Of a DNA stretch of 47,205 nt, positions 46,086 through 47,205 are shown piece by piece. Origin of the DNA: Prevotellaceae bacterium UBA4361. GTDB lineage: Bacteria > Bacteroidota > Bacteroidia > Bacteroidales > Bacteroidaceae. Location of the stretch: assembly GCA_002393575.1 (NCBI GenBank), contig DGSN01000001.1:23602-70806 (forward strand). Reading direction: 5' to 3'. Each line of letters begins with the position of its first letter. The stretch's first letter is position 1. The position numbers were made by a program, and so were the translations under genes. The notes under the pieces were generated by a model, which saw only the letters and a list, made by a program, of their open reading frames with translations, was not told the origin of the DNA and searched no databases.

Positions 46086-46340
46086 ATGTTGAAAACATTT
46101 ATCACATTATTTATTATATGTGTCGTCGTGCTGAGCATTGCGATGCTTTTTCTTAGTGTGCGTGTGCTTCTGAAGAAGAATGGCCGCTTTGTGAAGATGC
46201 ATGTGAGCCAGTCGAAAGCCATGCACGAAAGGGGTGTGACCTGTGTGCAGAGCCAGGATTTCGCCATGCGCCACAAGTCTCCTTATGCCATCAGAGAATG
46301 TGCTGCCAAGGAAAGCGAGGGCTGCGGAAGCGGCAACTGA
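46086..46340 (+). CDS. small membrane protein, conserved in Bacteroidetes
   Basis: 84 residues from ATG 46086. The longer frame adds an unnatural stretch over the promoter. An N-terminal membrane segment (about 4-26, LFIICVVVLSIAMLFLSV) is followed by RVLLKKNGRFVKMHV and a Cys-containing tail (VTCVQSQD, RECAAKESEGCG). This pattern of one helix plus a KNG-F motif is familiar from small Bacteroidetes proteins without assigned function. It lies 32 bases before the OmpH-like gene and is probably cotranscribed. Confidence 0.8.
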   Translation: MLKTFITLFIICVVVLSIAMLFLSVRVLLKKNGRFVKMHVSQSKAMHERGVTCVQSQDFAMRHKSPYAIRECAAKESEGCGSGN

Positions 46341-46372
46341 TAAGGAATGAGAAAAAATAGTAACAAATCAAT

Positions 46373-47014
46373 ATGAAAAAAATCTACACACTTGTCCTCA
46401 GTGGACTCTTGGTGGCAGCAGTCGGTGCTGCCATCACATCATGCAACAACACTAACAGTAGTGAGCCTTCTGCCGAAGCAGCACCTGCCAAGTCTTCGGA
46501 CGGCAAGGGCGGCGGTTACAAAATTGCCTACGTGCAGATAGACACGCTCACCTCGCAGTATCAGAAGTGCAAAGACCTCGAAGAGGAGTTTGCCAAGAAA
46601 CGTGCCAATGCCGAGGCCACCATCAATGCCAAAGGCAAGAACTTCACTGCTCAGATGCAGGAATTTAACCGCAAGTATCAGAGCAACCAGTTCACTCAGC
46701 AGCAGTTTGAGGCTGAGCAGGCCCGGCTATCCAAACTGCAGCAGGACCTTGAGTCACTTCAGGCCCGTCTGAGCAACTCGCTGCAAGAGGAGTATCAGAA
46801 GGAGTTTCAGGCTCTGACCGACACCATCCAGAACTTCACCAAGTCCTATGCCAAGGAGAAGGGCTACGACTTCATCCTCTGCAAGTCGTCGGGCATCGAC
46901 AATGTGCTCTATGCCAACGAAGCCTATGAGGTGACCGATGAGGTGGTGAAGGCACTCAACAAGCGTTACTCTAAAACGGCTTCCAAGAAGGAGAGCGATG
47001 AGAAGAAGAAATGA
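46373..47014 (+). CDS. OmpH/Skp-family lipoprotein
   Basis: 213 residues. A lipoprotein signal with lipobox AAITSC (Cys24), then a Ser/Ala-rich linker, then the Skp/OmpH-like start YKIAYVQIDTLTSQYQK. Next is a long helical coiled-coil part with many Gln and Glu, then the closing beta strand YDFILCKSSGIDNVLYANEA typical of the family. Skp proteins chaperone outer-membrane proteins through the periplasm. Here it appears tethered to a membrane by lipid, as many Bacteroidetes homologues are. Confidence 0.92.
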   Translation: MKKIYTLVLSGLLVAAVGAAITSCNNTNSSEPSAEAAPAKSSDGKGGGYKIAYVQIDTLTSQYQKCKDLEEEFAKKRANAEATINAKGKNFTAQMQEFNRKYQSNQFTQQQFEAEQARLSKLQQDLESLQARLSNSLQEEYQKEFQALTDTIQNFTKSYAKEKGYDFILCKSSGIDNVLYANEAYEVTDEVVKALNKRYSKTASKKESDEKKK

Positions 47015-47043
47015 CGTAATTTTGTAAAACCCCATGAAATAGT

Positions 47044-47072
47044 AAAGGCTCGCCATCTGGCGAGCCTTTTTT
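47044..47072 (+). terminator. terminator of the OmpH-like gene
   Basis: AAAGGCTCGCC and GGCGAGCCTTT form an 11-bp perfect stem with loop ATCT, followed by TTTTTT. Confidence 0.9.
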
Positions 47073-47205
47073 GATGGTTTCCGACACCGCTTTGCGGGCT
47101 TTAGAAAAAACGTGAGTTCGGTATAAGAATTACGCCTTCAGCGGACGTGTAAAGTGACTGAATGTCACTTTGAAAAAAAACAAATAAAAACCGATGAAAA
47201 CAAAT

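Overview
The window looks like a chromosomal segment of a Prevotella/Segatella-type member of the Bacteroidales. The signs are Bacteroidetes housekeeping promoters (TTTG-N19-TAnnTTTG) in front of many genes, a hybrid two-component system (HTCS) sensor beside glycoside hydrolases, the Bacteroidetes order L28-L33-DUF4295-FtsY-RimO, the DUF2582 winged-helix protein, lipoproteins with typical lipoboxes, and pyruvate:ferredoxin oxidoreductase. No rRNA, tRNA or CRISPR array was found.

Region 1 (1-1262) is AT-rich and holds repeats but no convincing gene. Region 2 (1263-13711) is a plant-glycan locus: an HTCS regulator, an iron-type alcohol dehydrogenase, and GH5, GH97 and GH10 enzymes on the opposite strand. 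It has no SusC/SusD pair. GH5 and GH10 share a TTGATAGTWWATGT motif about 80-100 bases before their starts. Regions 1.5-15 kb also carry a GC-rich palindromic repeat family, often followed by an AT-rich tail. Uniquely, it sits inside coding sequence as well as between genes: four copies are translated in the HTCS, its tail encodes the GH5 signal-peptide core, and one copy encodes the N-terminus of an HD-domain protein.

Region 3 (13908-25723) is housekeeping: a cupin/GNAT/HD operon, a DUF4332 protein, a ribosomal-protein block (L21, L27, L28, L33, DUF4295), an ftsY-rimO-HU-(HU/LysM) operon with its own promoter and terminator, a lipoprotein, a winged-helix protein and uridine kinase. The HU/LysM protein could tie the nucleoid to peptidoglycan. 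Between the lipoprotein and winged-helix genes lies a gene-free stretch of about 450 bases organised as a degenerate 22-bp-period array.

Region 4 (25937-30336) holds an S37-type peptidase, clpC behind a consensus sigma-54 promoter, and a promoter-to-terminator unit without an ORF that folds well and is probably a small structured RNA. Region 5 (30387-35515) is accessory: small AT-rich exported proteins of unknown function, a frameshifted gene, two gene remnants (one YafQ-like toxin), and a Fic protein wedged between two copies of the 3' end of nifJ. That arrangement suggests an insertion that restored the end of nifJ.

Region 6 (35538-47205) holds nifJ, an AAA+ ATPase, agmatine deiminase, a double GH43 enzyme, a sugar-nucleotidyltransferase-like protein, prs, two small conserved proteins and an OmpH/Skp-like lipoprotein. 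All calls come from reading the sequence. No database search was possible.
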